Of a stretch of DNA of 64,000 nucleotides, positions 26,373 through 34,506 are shown one piece after another (position 1 is the first letter of the stretch; each line of letters begins with the position of its first letter). The stretch spans positions 124,001-188,000 of the forward strand of contig JAJQCZ010000004.1 in the NCBI GenBank assembly GCA_021202465.1, written 5' to 3'. The notes below the pieces were generated by a model. The model did not search any database and was not told the origin of the DNA. It worked only from the letters and a program-made list of their open reading frames with translations. Both the position numbers and the translations under genes were made by a program. The DNA comes from Lachnospiraceae bacterium. Lineage in GTDB: Bacteria > Bacillota > Clostridia > Lachnospirales > Lachnospiraceae.

Positions 26373-27302
26373 TTAGTCTATATCAATCTGCACGTCCTGG
26401 TAGAGATCATTGCTCAATAATTCGGCATTATCTCCGACAAACGCTTTTGCCGCCTCCTCGTCACCCTGTAGCTGCCATATGAACCATGCTATAACATATC
26501 CGTCCTCAGAAACGCCGGTGAGACCATGAGCTGTATCGCACCTTCTTGCCATGACCTTGTCTCCCGGTATCATATCGTAAATCTCAGTCAGACCCTCCAG
26601 TGTTACGACCCAATCGTCGCCTCCTCCGGCTCCGGACATCAACAGGATTGGTATATCGATCTGTGTGGCATCGTAAGGCCATTGACACGCGACTGCCAGC
26701 TCATAGTTCGTCGGAGACAGCGCCACGGCAGCCTTGTAAATATCCTTGTGGTCGGTATTGGTAATAGCATTTATCACTCCAACGCCGCCCTGGGAATGTC
26801 CGATAATGCCCACGTTGTCAAAGTCTATCTTCTGATAAAAAATGCTTGGGTTGCCTTCGTCATCTATGTATTCATTCAGAAGCTCCAGATAACGGATGCA
26901 CATTTCAGCACCGAACGCATTCCAGGAGTAGGTTTCCTCCGTGGCTATGACGATGAAGCCATAGGAAGCATAGAACTGATGTTGCGCCGTGGACAAAGAG
27001 CCTTCCCACCCTGTCCCATTGCATACGACAATGACAGGATACGTTTTGTCCTCCGTCTCCAGCTCTGTCGGATAGCTGATTTCGTACTTCTCGAAAACCT
27101 GCACGGCGGTTTGTTCATAATAGGAAGTAGCATAGGGGCCATCCTCAAGATAGGCCGCTTCAATGGTGCCGCCAGTCTCTATGCTGTCACGGTAATTCTC
27201 CTTCAAGGAGCTGTCTCTGTGCGTCAGCCAGAAAAGGAATACAACAATCAAAGCGACGATCACTAAAAGTATGATCCCGATTATCTTCAACATTTTTTTC
27301 AT
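26373..27302 (-). CDS. Membrane-anchored alpha/beta hydrolase (chlorophyllase/PAF-acetylhydrolase-like)
   Basis: A 309-residue protein with one N-terminal membrane segment (MLKIIGIILLVIVALIVVFLFWL) and an outward catalytic domain. GHSQGG (nucleophile elbow, Ser in GxSxG) follows IDFDNVGII. AHGLTG near residue 270 can supply the His, and an Asp in the GAGGGDDW region may complete the triad. VIVVCNGTGWEG is the oxyanion region. It is probably an esterase or lipase of the cell envelope; the substrate is unknown. I chose the ATG at 27302, preceded by AAGGAAAGG; the open frame extends upstream. The gene is divergent from the TetR gene. Confidence 0.8.
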   Translation of the reverse strand: MKKMLKIIGIILLVIVALIVVFLFWLTHRDSSLKENYRDSIETGGTIEAAYLEDGPYATSYYEQTAVQVFEKYEISYPTELETEDKTYPVIVVCNGTGWEGSLSTAQHQFYASYGFIVIATEETYSWNAFGAEMCIRYLELLNEYIDDEGNPSIFYQKIDFDNVGIIGHSQGGVGVINAITNTDHKDIYKAAVALSPTNYELAVACQWPYDATQIDIPILLMSGAGGGDDWVVTLEGLTEIYDMIPGDKVMARRCDTAHGLTGVSEDGYVIAWFIWQLQGDEEAAKAFVGDNAELLSNDLYQDVQIDID

Positions 27303-27369
27303 TTTCCTTTCCTTGTAAAAAACCTCTCCATAAAATTCTCCTCCGTTCATTGTGACTACTATATCTCTC

Positions 27370-27398
27370 TTGACAAAGTGGTGTAACAGTTGTACCAT
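27370..27398 (+). promoter_or_regulatory. Promoter of the TetR gene
   Basis: TTGACA (27370-27375) and TACCAT (27393-27398) are 17 bases apart. The -10 lies inside the first copy of the TTGTACCATC repeat, which fits autoregulation. Confidence 0.65.
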
Positions 27399-27483
27399 CA
27401 AGATGTGACGATTGTACCATCCGCTTTTGCCGGGGTCAATACTTCGCACAAAAATGGCACAAAACAGGGAGGTTTGTACCATC
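27390..27483. repeat. Three direct copies of TTGTACCATC (operator candidate)
   Basis: Copies lie at 27390-27399, 27412-27421 (first base A/T variant) and 27474-27483. The first two are 22 bases apart, two helical turns. They fall between the divergent hydrolase and TetR genes and cover the TetR promoter and start region. Confidence 0.7.
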
Positions 27484-27990
27484 GTGAATAACGAAGAAAA
27501 AAACACCTATGTAAAAAAACAAATCACCGAGGCGCTGCTGAAACTGCTGGAACAGCATGAATTTGAGGAAATATCCATCAGCCAGATCACAGGTTGTGCA
27601 CAGGTAAGCAGAAATTCATTTTATCGAAACTATAAAAACAAGGAGGACATTTTGTTGCACTATGTCCGCAGACTGTTTACAGACTGGCGCAAAGAATGTG
27701 AGAAACGCGCCCCCGGTTCTACCGCTGAGCTTTACGGAGACCTGTTCCAGCATTTAATTGACAACAGAGATTTTTATCTGCTCCTGAAAAAGCGAAATCA
27801 ATTTCACCTGTTCCTCACTGTGCTTCTGGAGCAGACAGGCCCCAAGCCTGAGCATGAAAATATGTGGGCCTACACATTGGCATTCATTGCCTACGGCACT
27901 TATGGCTGGATCGAAGAATGGGTCGCTCGTGGGATGCAGGAATCCGGGAATGTGATGGCAGCTCTTTTAGCATCACATGGAATGAAATGA
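27484..27990 (+). CDS. TetR/AcrR-family regulator
   Basis: A 168-residue DNA-binding protein. The N-terminal helix-turn-helix has the TetR layout: VKKQITEALLKLLEQHEFEEISISQITGCAQVSRNSFYRNYKNKEDIL. The C-terminal part is the short helical domain found in many TetR proteins of Firmicutes. The GTG at 27484 is chosen because GGGAGG lies 10 bases upstream; an ATG at 27454 is in frame but lacks a site. The divergent hydrolase gene and the repeated TTGTACCATC suggest that it represses both. Confidence 0.88.
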   Translation: MNNEEKNTYVKKQITEALLKLLEQHEFEEISISQITGCAQVSRNSFYRNYKNKEDILLHYVRRLFTDWRKECEKRAPGSTAELYGDLFQHLIDNRDFYLLLKKRNQFHLFLTVLLEQTGPKPEHENMWAYTLAFIAYGTYGWIEEWVARGMQESGNVMAALLASHGMK

Positions 27991-28036
27991 ATTTGGGGAC
28001 AAAGTGCAGGGCGAATAGCAATCAGGAAGCGCAATT

Positions 28037-28078
28037 GGCAGGCCGCCACAGATTTTGTGACAGCCTGCCGGGGAAATT
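28037..28078 (+). terminator. Terminator after the TetR gene
   Basis: GGCAGGC (28037-28043) pairs with GCCTGCC (28063-28069), with an inner CACA/TGTG pairing, followed by AAATTTTTATTT. It also lies at the 3' end of the convergent rhamnose operon. Confidence 0.65.
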
Positions 28079-28102
28079 TTTATTTCAAATCACTTAAGAT
28101 TC

Positions 28103-29245
28103 TTACATCAGCTTGCGGAACAGCGTCTTGAAGTCCTCAATCGATGCCTCTTTAGGGTTGCCGGGCGCGCAGGCGTCGGCGGCGGCGGACTGGGCCAGGA
28201 AGTCCAGATCCTCCTCCTTCATTTTCTCCAGCTTTGTGGGGATACCCACATCGGTGGAGAGCTGCTTGACGGCGTCGATGGCAGCCTTGCGGTAGGTCTC
28301 CTGATCCATGCCGGTAGTGTCGACGCCCATGGCCTCGGCGATGGCTTTGTATTTATCGCCAGTGGCCTCGGCGTTGAACTCCATGACGATGGGAAGCATC
28401 ATGGCGCAGGCGACGCCGTGAGGCGTGTCATAGACTGCACCGAGAGTGTGAGCCATGGAGTGGGCGATACCCAGGCCGACATTGGAGAAGGCCATACCGG
28501 TGACAAACTGCCCCAGAGCCATGCCTTCGCGTCCCTCCTGCTCGTTCCTGACAGCACCCCGCAGGTTTTTGGAGATCAGCTTGATGGCTTCCAGGTTCAG
28601 GCAGTCGGCCAGCTCCCAGGCGGCCTTGGTGGTGTAGCCTTCGATGGCATGGGTCAGAGCGTCCATGCCGGTGGAGGCGGTCAGTCCCCTGGGCATAGTG
28701 GACATCATGTCCGGATCCACGATGGCGATGTCGGGGATATCATTTACGTCCACGCAGACGAATTTACGCTTCTTTTGCACGTCGGTGATGACGTAGTTGA
28801 TCGTGGCTTCGGCTGCAGTACCGGCCGTGGTGGGGACGGCGATGGTGTAGACGGTGCGGTTTTTCGTGGGAGCCACGCCCTCCAGAGAACGAACATCAGC
28901 GAACTCCGGATTATTGATGATGATGCCGATGGCCTTGCCGGTGTCCATGGAGGAGCCGCCGCCGATGGTGATCATGTAGTCCGCACCGGATTTCCTGTAA
29001 GCTTCCACACCGCTCTGGACGTTCTCAATGGTGGGATTGGGCTTGATGTCGGAATAGACTTCATAGGCCATGCCCGCTGCATCCAGCAGGTCAGTGACCT
29101 TTTTGGTGACATTGAATTTGACCAGATCGGGGTCGGAGGCGATGAATGCCTTCTTCAGACCTTTGGCCTGCACCAGACCGGGGATCTCCTGAATAGCCCC
29201 TTTGCCGTGGTAAGAAATGCCGTTGAGTACGAAACGATTGACCAT
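28103..29245 (-). CDS. fucO: Lactaldehyde reductase (iron-dependent alcohol dehydrogenase)
   Basis: A 380-residue group III alcohol dehydrogenase. IGGGSSMDTGKAIG is the nucleotide-binding motif. DALTHAIEGY and HSMAHTLGAVYDTPHG carry the metal-binding Asp/His set. It reduces L-lactaldehyde, the product of rhamnulose-1-phosphate cleavage, to 1,2-propanediol with NADH, so the cell can ferment rhamnose in redox balance. It is the last gene of the rhamnose operon, 85 bases after rhaD. Length and sequence fit FucO. Confidence 0.93.
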   Translation of the reverse strand: MVNRFVLNGISYHGKGAIQEIPGLVQAKGLKKAFIASDPDLVKFNVTKKVTDLLDAAGMAYEVYSDIKPNPTIENVQSGVEAYRKSGADYMITIGGGSSMDTGKAIGIIINNPEFADVRSLEGVAPTKNRTVYTIAVPTTAGTAAEATINYVITDVQKKRKFVCVDVNDIPDIAIVDPDMMSTMPRGLTASTGMDALTHAIEGYTTKAAWELADCLNLEAIKLISKNLRGAVRNEQEGREGMALGQFVTGMAFSNVGLGIAHSMAHTLGAVYDTPHGVACAMMLPIVMEFNAEATGDKYKAIAEAMGVDTTGMDQETYRKAAIDAVKQLSTDVGIPTKLEKMKEEDLDFLAQSAAADACAPGNPKEASIEDFKTLFRKLM

Positions 29246-29330
29246 GATGATATACCTCGCTTTCCTGTTATGGTGATTAAAATGAAAGGGTTTATACCTT
29301 AAAGTGTGACCGAAATCATTGCCTGTCAGG

Positions 29331-30161
29331 TTATTTCTCGTACAGGAACTTCTCGGGCAGCGTCACGCCGAAGTCCACCGCCAGATGGCGGAACTCGTCC
29401 GGCTGGATGGTCTGCCGCTTGGTGCCGCCGGTCATGGAGATGACCTTCACCAGAATCTCGGCGGACTTCTCGACCGTGTGCATCAGGCCGAAGGTCAGGT
29501 CGAAGTCCTCGCCGGAGCAGAACATGCCGTGATGCGCCCAGATTGCTACGTCGTATTGCTTCATCAGTTCGGAGGTGGCGACCGCGATGTCCCGTCCGCC
29601 GGGCACCATCCACGGCACCACGCCGATGCCGGAGGGGAACACCACCGGGCATTCGGTGGCCATTTCCCACAGCTCGCGGGTGAATGCCTCGTCGGTCAGG
29701 GGCAGTACGAAGGTCAGGGCGATGGTGTTGGCAGGATGAGCGTGATAAATAACACGGTGCTTCCCGCCGGAGGCCGCTTTCTTGACTTCATGGTTCATCA
29801 GGTGAGAGGGAAACTCGCTGGTGGGTCGTCCGCCGTTTACCAGACCCCAGCAGACCCGGTATTTTTCACCCTTCTCGTCAATCTCGCAGATCGCGCAGGA
29901 ATCCTCCGGAGCGCTCATGACGTTGCGGAAATATTTGCCGGAGCCGGTGGTGACAAAGAATTCCCCGGCCAGACCCGGTACCGTAGTACCGATCTCCTTC
30001 CATTCGCCGTCAAAGGACAGATCTTCCCGGACCGCTTCCACCTCTTCCGTCTTCATCCGGTAGGTCAGGTTGCCGCCGTTGCGCTCGTGCCAGCCCTGCT
30101 GCCAGCCGTCGTCGGCCATGCGCATAAAGCCCTGCATAAAGTTCGATTCTAAGACTTTCAT
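29331..30161 (-). CDS. rhaD: Rhamnulose-1-phosphate aldolase
   Basis: A 276-residue class II aldolase that splits L-rhamnulose-1-phosphate into dihydroxyacetone phosphate and L-lactaldehyde. The zinc site is visible in YHAHPANTIAL (His-Ala-His) and WAHHGMFCSGED, and the N-terminal HERNGGNLTYR is the phosphate-binding region. The length matches RhaD and not the shorter fuculose aldolase FucA, which supports rhamnose as the substrate. AAAGGAT precedes the ATG. The isomerase gene ends 37 bases upstream and fucO begins 85 bases downstream. Confidence 0.95.
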   Translation of the reverse strand: MKVLESNFMQGFMRMADDGWQQGWHERNGGNLTYRMKTEEVEAVREDLSFDGEWKEIGTTVPGLAGEFFVTTGSGKYFRNVMSAPEDSCAICEIDEKGEKYRVCWGLVNGGRPTSEFPSHLMNHEVKKAASGGKHRVIYHAHPANTIALTFVLPLTDEAFTRELWEMATECPVVFPSGIGVVPWMVPGGRDIAVATSELMKQYDVAIWAHHGMFCSGEDFDLTFGLMHTVEKSAEILVKVISMTGGTKRQTIQPDEFRHLAVDFGVTLPEKFLYEK

Positions 30162-30198
30162 TTCGGTTATCCTTTCTGAGTATCAGCTCGATGGTTTT

Positions 30199-31617
30199 TT
30201 ATCGCGTCACAACGTCCACGGGAACGTTGAAGATCTTTGCCACCTTCAAAATGGTGTCGATATGCCGTCCGGTGGCCGCAGCAAAGTGGTGGGTGGGGCC
30301 GCACTCGCTCCAGCGGGTGACGAATTCTCTGGCTCCGCAGGTAAAGCGGGTACGCATATTGGTGTCGCCGAAGGAGAGGATCTTGCCCTCTTCATTGACT
30401 CCCTCTGCCGCCACAAACTTGAAGTTGCCGTTGCCGTCCTGCGTGATAGCAAGATACGTCACGGGGCCGGTGTAGGGATAGAACTGGGTCAGATAGCCGC
30501 CGCCGGTCTTGCCGTGGAAAACCTTGACGATCTTCATGGTGGGCTTCCGGTCGGAAATGTCAGCGTCGCCGGAGCCACTGTGTCCGATGATGGCGATATC
30601 GTCGTTGAAGTCGATCGAGTACATCTCGGCCAGCTGACCGGTACCGGAAATGGTCTTGAGGATGCTCATGGCCATGGCGACCTTCATGTCGCCCTCTACG
30701 GCACAGGCCGTACCCTGCTTGATGAGCATGGAGAAGGCGGGGATCAGCATGCTGTCCAGCACACCGGCCTTGCCCTGCGCGTAGCCGTCATAATGGGAGG
30801 CGATGAGACCCAGCTGCTCGTCCTGTACCCACTGCTCGAAGGCGACGACGTATTTTGCCATTTCCCAGACTTCCTCGATGCTGCCGCCGCCCTCGATTTC
30901 GAAGGTGTCCAGGATATCCTGGGCCATGGCGCGGATGGCGTCTTCATCGGTGATGTTGTCGGCAATGGCCCACATCTTTTCCCAGTCAAACTGCTTGGTG
31001 TAGAGACCCATGCGGCGATACAGATTGGATTCGTCGATATAGAGATCCATCATGCCGGGGTAGGGACGGCCGATCTGGGCGATGTTGGTCTGCCGGAAGC
31101 GGTGGCGCACCTGCGCGGCCCGGCACCAGTCCTCGATCTCAGCCTGCACGGCGGGGTCGCCGCCTTCAACGACACCGGTGATCACGGCGTGACGCTTGCC
31201 GAACCGTTCCAGGTCGGCGACCATCTCGCCCACGGCGCCGCAGGCGTAGCCCTCGCCCAGCCAGGCGGCGATGTCCGTGTGATCATAGTCCAGAGCTTTC
31301 AGCTTCTGAATATTCACCAGCACGACGGGGACATCCAGATCCTTCACGGCGGGAAGCATGTTGTACGAGGTGGCGTAGGTCAGAAGCTGCAGGAACACCA
31401 GATCGACATCCGCCGCCCGGAACAGGTCGCCGGCCGCCTGAGACTGCTCCTTGGTGGTGACCATGCCGCCGTCCACGATGTCCACCGTGTCGGGGATGGT
31501 CTTCTTAAATGCCTCGTACTGAGCCTGGAATTCCGGCACCAGAGAGGGGAACTGGGGCAGATAAGCGCCCAGCGCGATGGAAAAAACGCCTACCTTTGCT
31601 TTGGTGTTGACTAACAT
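30199..31617 (-). CDS. L-fucose/L-arabinose-isomerase family protein, likely the rhamnose isomerase
   Basis: A 472-residue protein related to the arabinose/fucose isomerases (aldose-ketose isomerases with a Mn site), and not to classical RhaA. IGHSGSGDADISDRKPTMKI and GPTHHFAAATGRHIDTILKVAKI are its conserved blocks; the His pairs and acidic residues are suitable metal ligands. It fills the isomerase place between rhaB and rhaD, where no rhaA is found, so isomerisation of L-rhamnose to L-rhamnulose is the natural inference. GGAGG lies 8 bases before the ATG. Confidence 0.82.
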   Translation of the reverse strand: MLVNTKAKVGVFSIALGAYLPQFPSLVPEFQAQYEAFKKTIPDTVDIVDGGMVTTKEQSQAAGDLFRAADVDLVFLQLLTYATSYNMLPAVKDLDVPVVLVNIQKLKALDYDHTDIAAWLGEGYACGAVGEMVADLERFGKRHAVITGVVEGGDPAVQAEIEDWCRAAQVRHRFRQTNIAQIGRPYPGMMDLYIDESNLYRRMGLYTKQFDWEKMWAIADNITDEDAIRAMAQDILDTFEIEGGGSIEEVWEMAKYVVAFEQWVQDEQLGLIASHYDGYAQGKAGVLDSMLIPAFSMLIKQGTACAVEGDMKVAMAMSILKTISGTGQLAEMYSIDFNDDIAIIGHSGSGDADISDRKPTMKIVKVFHGKTGGGYLTQFYPYTGPVTYLAITQDGNGNFKFVAAEGVNEEGKILSFGDTNMRTRFTCGAREFVTRWSECGPTHHFAAATGRHIDTILKVAKIFNVPVDVVTR

Positions 31618-31633
31618 AATATTACCTCCGTTT

Positions 31634-33085
31634 TCACATGGGTTTTACTTCATGAATATCAAAACTCTCACGGATGGTATCCCGCGCGGTCTGCAGGTTG
31701 TCGAACTCGCCTGCCCGGATCAGCTGCACCAGCAGATTGCCGATTGCGGTACCTTCCACCGGCCCGGCATAGACGGGCAAACCGGTGGCGTTGGCGGTCA
31801 TCTGATTCAGGTATCCGTCCTGACAACCGCCGCCCACTACATTGATACTGGTGTAGGTCTTGCCGGTGAGCTTCTGCAGATCCCGGATTGCTTCGGCATA
31901 CCGGCGCGTCAGACTGACATAGACGCACTGCATGACTTCACCCACCGACTCCGGAACGGGCTGACCAGTTTTGGAACAATAGTTCTGTACCGCCTGGATC
32001 ATGCTGTCGGGAGCCAGAAAAACGGCGTCGTCCACGTCCACCACGGAGGGGAAGTCCTGCGCGCCCTGTGCTGCAGTGATCAGATCGGGGAACGACCACT
32101 GTTTTCCGCTGGTCGTATGTTTTGTCTTGCCTGCTACATAGTTGACGCCGTTCAGTTCCCGACGGATGGATTGGATCATCCACAGACCCATGATGTTTTT
32201 CAGGTAACGATAACGGTACCATGCCCCGCCCTCATTGGTAAAGTTCTGAGCGCGGCTGGCCTCGCTGGTGATGGGCTGCTCATTCTCCACCCCCAGCAGC
32301 GACCAGGTGCCGCTGGAAAGATAGACCGCGTTGTCGTCCCGGGCGGGGACCGCCAGAAATGCAGAGCCGGTGTCGTGGGTGGCGGGGAGAACGACTGTGG
32401 CGTTAAAGCCCACCTGGGCCTGAATCTCCGGGGAAAAATCGCCCACGACGGTCCCCGGCATGGACAGCTCCCCAAACAGCTTTGCGGGCAGCCCCAGTCG
32501 GGTGATGAGATCCATATCCCAGGTTTTCTCCCGGGCGTTTACCAGATTGGTGCTGGTGGCGTTGGTATATTCCTGCTTCTTCACGCCGGTAAGCAGGAAA
32601 TGGAAGTAGTCCGGGATCATCAGGAAGCTTTTTGCCTGCTCCAGCTGTTCAGGATGTTCCTGTTTCTGCGCTGCCAGCTGGTAAATAGTGTTGAAATTCT
32701 GCTTCTGGATGCCAGTCCGCTCGTACAGCTCTGCGGGGGAGATCACCGCCTCCACCAGCGCGTCAGCCCCTTCGGTGCGGCTGTCCCGGTAGGCCACAGC
32801 GTCCCCCAGGACCTGATCGTTTGCATCCAGCAGAACGTAATCCACCGCCCAGGTGTCGATCCCCACCGTGGCGGGGAGTTTCCCGGCGGTTTTGCAGGCT
32901 TTCAGACCGTCCACAATCCCGTTCCACAGGTTATCCATGTCCCAGCAGTCGTGGCCATTCCGGCGGAGCTGCCGGTTATCGAAGCGATAAATCTCTTCCA
33001 GCAGGAGCCTGCCGTCCTGCACATGTCCCAGAATGTGCCGCCCGGAGGAGGCTCCGATGTCGATGGCCAGATAATACTTGTTCAT
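31634..33085 (-). CDS. rhaB: Rhamnulokinase
   Basis: A 483-residue FGGY-type sugar kinase. The N-terminus YYLAIDIGASSGRHILG is the first phosphate loop and differs from xylulokinase and gluconokinase. GIDTWAVDYVLLD and NVVGGGCQDGYLNQMTAN are the later FGGY/actin-fold motifs. It phosphorylates L-rhamnulose. It is the first gene of the rhamnose operon, just downstream of the promoter at 33137-33165, and the isomerase gene follows 16 bases on. GAGAGGTGAG stands before the ATG. Confidence 0.95.
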   Translation of the reverse strand: MNKYYLAIDIGASSGRHILGHVQDGRLLLEEIYRFDNRQLRRNGHDCWDMDNLWNGIVDGLKACKTAGKLPATVGIDTWAVDYVLLDANDQVLGDAVAYRDSRTEGADALVEAVISPAELYERTGIQKQNFNTIYQLAAQKQEHPEQLEQAKSFLMIPDYFHFLLTGVKKQEYTNATSTNLVNAREKTWDMDLITRLGLPAKLFGELSMPGTVVGDFSPEIQAQVGFNATVVLPATHDTGSAFLAVPARDDNAVYLSSGTWSLLGVENEQPITSEASRAQNFTNEGGAWYRYRYLKNIMGLWMIQSIRRELNGVNYVAGKTKHTTSGKQWSFPDLITAAQGAQDFPSVVDVDDAVFLAPDSMIQAVQNYCSKTGQPVPESVGEVMQCVYVSLTRRYAEAIRDLQKLTGKTYTSINVVGGGCQDGYLNQMTANATGLPVYAGPVEGTAIGNLLVQLIRAGEFDNLQTARDTIRESFDIHEVKPM

Positions 33086-33136
33086 GGTGGCTCACCTCTC
33101 TTCTCCAAATGATATAAAAATATAAGTTATGTTATG

Positions 33137-33165
33137 ATTATAAAATTGAATTCTCCGGTTTGAAA
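33137..33165 (-). promoter_or_regulatory. Promoter of the rhamnose operon
   Basis: On the minus strand a perfect TATAAT (33142-33137) is 17 bases from a poor -35, TTTCAA (33165-33160). A good -10 with a weak -35 fits an activator-dependent promoter, consistent with the AraC gene just upstream. Confidence 0.6.
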
Positions 33166-33233
33166 TGACAAAATATGATAGACCGAGTAACAAATTTTAA
33201 CCGACTTGCATAACAGTCTGAGTATCAACACAA

Positions 33234-33275
33234 GAAAAAAGCCTCAGCGCAGCGGGATTTTGCTGCGTTGAGGCC
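33234..33275 (-). terminator. Terminator after the AraC gene
   Basis: Arms 33241-33253 and 33262-33274 pair over 13 bases (one G-U) and, read on the minus strand, are followed by TTTTTT. It separates the regulator gene from the rhamnose operon promoter. Confidence 0.9.
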
Positions 33276-33288
33276 GGATTGCCCGTTT

Positions 33289-34266
33289 TCAGGTTGTGTG
33301 GTTCTGCAGCTTCTGCCGCGCCTCGCCGGGATTCATATGATATTCCTGCTGAAAGCGTTTATAAAAGAAGCTTTTATTTTCATACCCAACAGAGAGCGCG
33401 ATTTCATTGACGGGCAGATCCGTGTCGCGCAGCAGGTTCATCACCTGTTTCATGCGCTGCTCGGTCTGCAATTCCTTGAAGGTCATGCCGGTGTGCTTTT
33501 TGATCAGACGGCTCAGCGCCGGGGCAGAGTATCCGGTGCGGCGGGCCAGCTCGCTCAATGTTCCCGTACGGTACTCATCGCTGATATATTTCTTCACAGC
33601 CAGAATCAGCATATTGGCCTGGGTGTCTTCGACGGGTATCTGTACCTGCTCCGCAGCGTTCAGCAGATGCAGGAACAGCAGACCCATGGAAATGCCGAGA
33701 ACCCGTTCCTCGTTGTGTTGTTTGCATAAAATGGCATAGACAATATTTTCCGCCAGATTTTGAATACAGAAGTCATTCGCAACGGGAAAATACAGATACT
33801 GTGCGGCGCTTCTCTTCTGCTGCAGGATATTGACCATAAATTCTGCGAGAATGTTCTCCTGCCCGACCATTTCCCTGACCTGCTCAAAGAAGGCGGGCAT
33901 GATGATCAGATTCATTGCAATATCATCTTCTCCACAGGGAAGAATTTCGTGCTCGGTGTGCTGGTTCATAAACAGCAGTTCGCCGCTCCCCACGACCAGC
34001 TCTGTTCCTTCCACCCTGTGGGTCACGGATCCGGACAGGACGTAAAAGAATTCCACATAGTTGTGCTTATGAGGCGGAAAATAGACGAAACGGGTGTGCT
34101 TTCGTGCGGTGATCAATCCGTTGCTCTCCAGCAGCTTCTCGTGTTCGATGATATTCTGCTGTGGCTGATCGGTGTAAATGGACCATTGGACGTTTTTCTG
34201 ACCGCTTAAAGCCGCCTTCTCTTCGGGGGTAATTCGTTTCAGCATGCGGGAGAGTTCTGCGTTCAT
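33289..34266 (-). CDS. AraC-family regulator of the rhamnose operon
   Basis: A 325-residue regulator. The N-terminal half is a cupin-type sugar-sensing domain (FPPHKHNYVEFFYVLSGSVTHRVEG, FMNQHTEHEILPCGEDD). The C-terminal 100 residues hold the two AraC helix-turn-helix motifs (TLSELARRTGYSAPALSRLIKKHTG and VNEIALSVGYENKSFFYKRFQQEYHMNPGEAR). AGGAGGAAG precedes the ATG at 34266. It lies directly upstream of rhaB on the same strand, so it probably activates the rhamnose operon in response to rhamnose or a relative. Confidence 0.92.
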   Translation of the reverse strand: MNAELSRMLKRITPEEKAALSGQKNVQWSIYTDQPQQNIIEHEKLLESNGLITARKHTRFVYFPPHKHNYVEFFYVLSGSVTHRVEGTELVVGSGELLFMNQHTEHEILPCGEDDIAMNLIIMPAFFEQVREMVGQENILAEFMVNILQQKRSAAQYLYFPVANDFCIQNLAENIVYAILCKQHNEERVLGISMGLLFLHLLNAAEQVQIPVEDTQANMLILAVKKYISDEYRTGTLSELARRTGYSAPALSRLIKKHTGMTFKELQTEQRMKQVMNLLRDTDLPVNEIALSVGYENKSFFYKRFQQEYHMNPGEARQKLQNHTT

Positions 34267-34383
34267 CGACTTCCTCCTGATTCCCTGTCGTGAGTGTTTT
34301 GCGATATTATTATACAAAATTCAGACAAAAGGTACAATCATCTTTTTTCAAAGCAGTGAGCGACAGTTTTTGCCTTTGCCGTA

Positions 34384-34462
34384 TCTTAAGACAATCTTTT
34401 GAATTTTCTTGAAAAATCTTCCGAACTTTCGCGGCATGTTCTTTCAGCTTTTCCGTTATGAT
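34384..34462 (+). promoter_or_regulatory. Promoter region matching the one at 23613-23681
   Basis: TCTTAAGA (34384-34391), ATCTTC (34416-34421) and the -10 TATGAT (34457-34462) match the region before 23709. The closest part runs from ATCTTC to the bases after TATGAT, with the same 41-base spacing. Confidence 0.65.
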
Positions 34463-34506
34463 TCAGTTCAGAACAATAAAAATCTTATATATGGGGAGGT
34501 ATCGGA

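Noticed and set aside
30070..33112. Long plus-strand frames across the rhamnose operon
   Set aside because: They are shadows of rhaB and the isomerase; the translations are Gly/His/Val-rich with no motifs.
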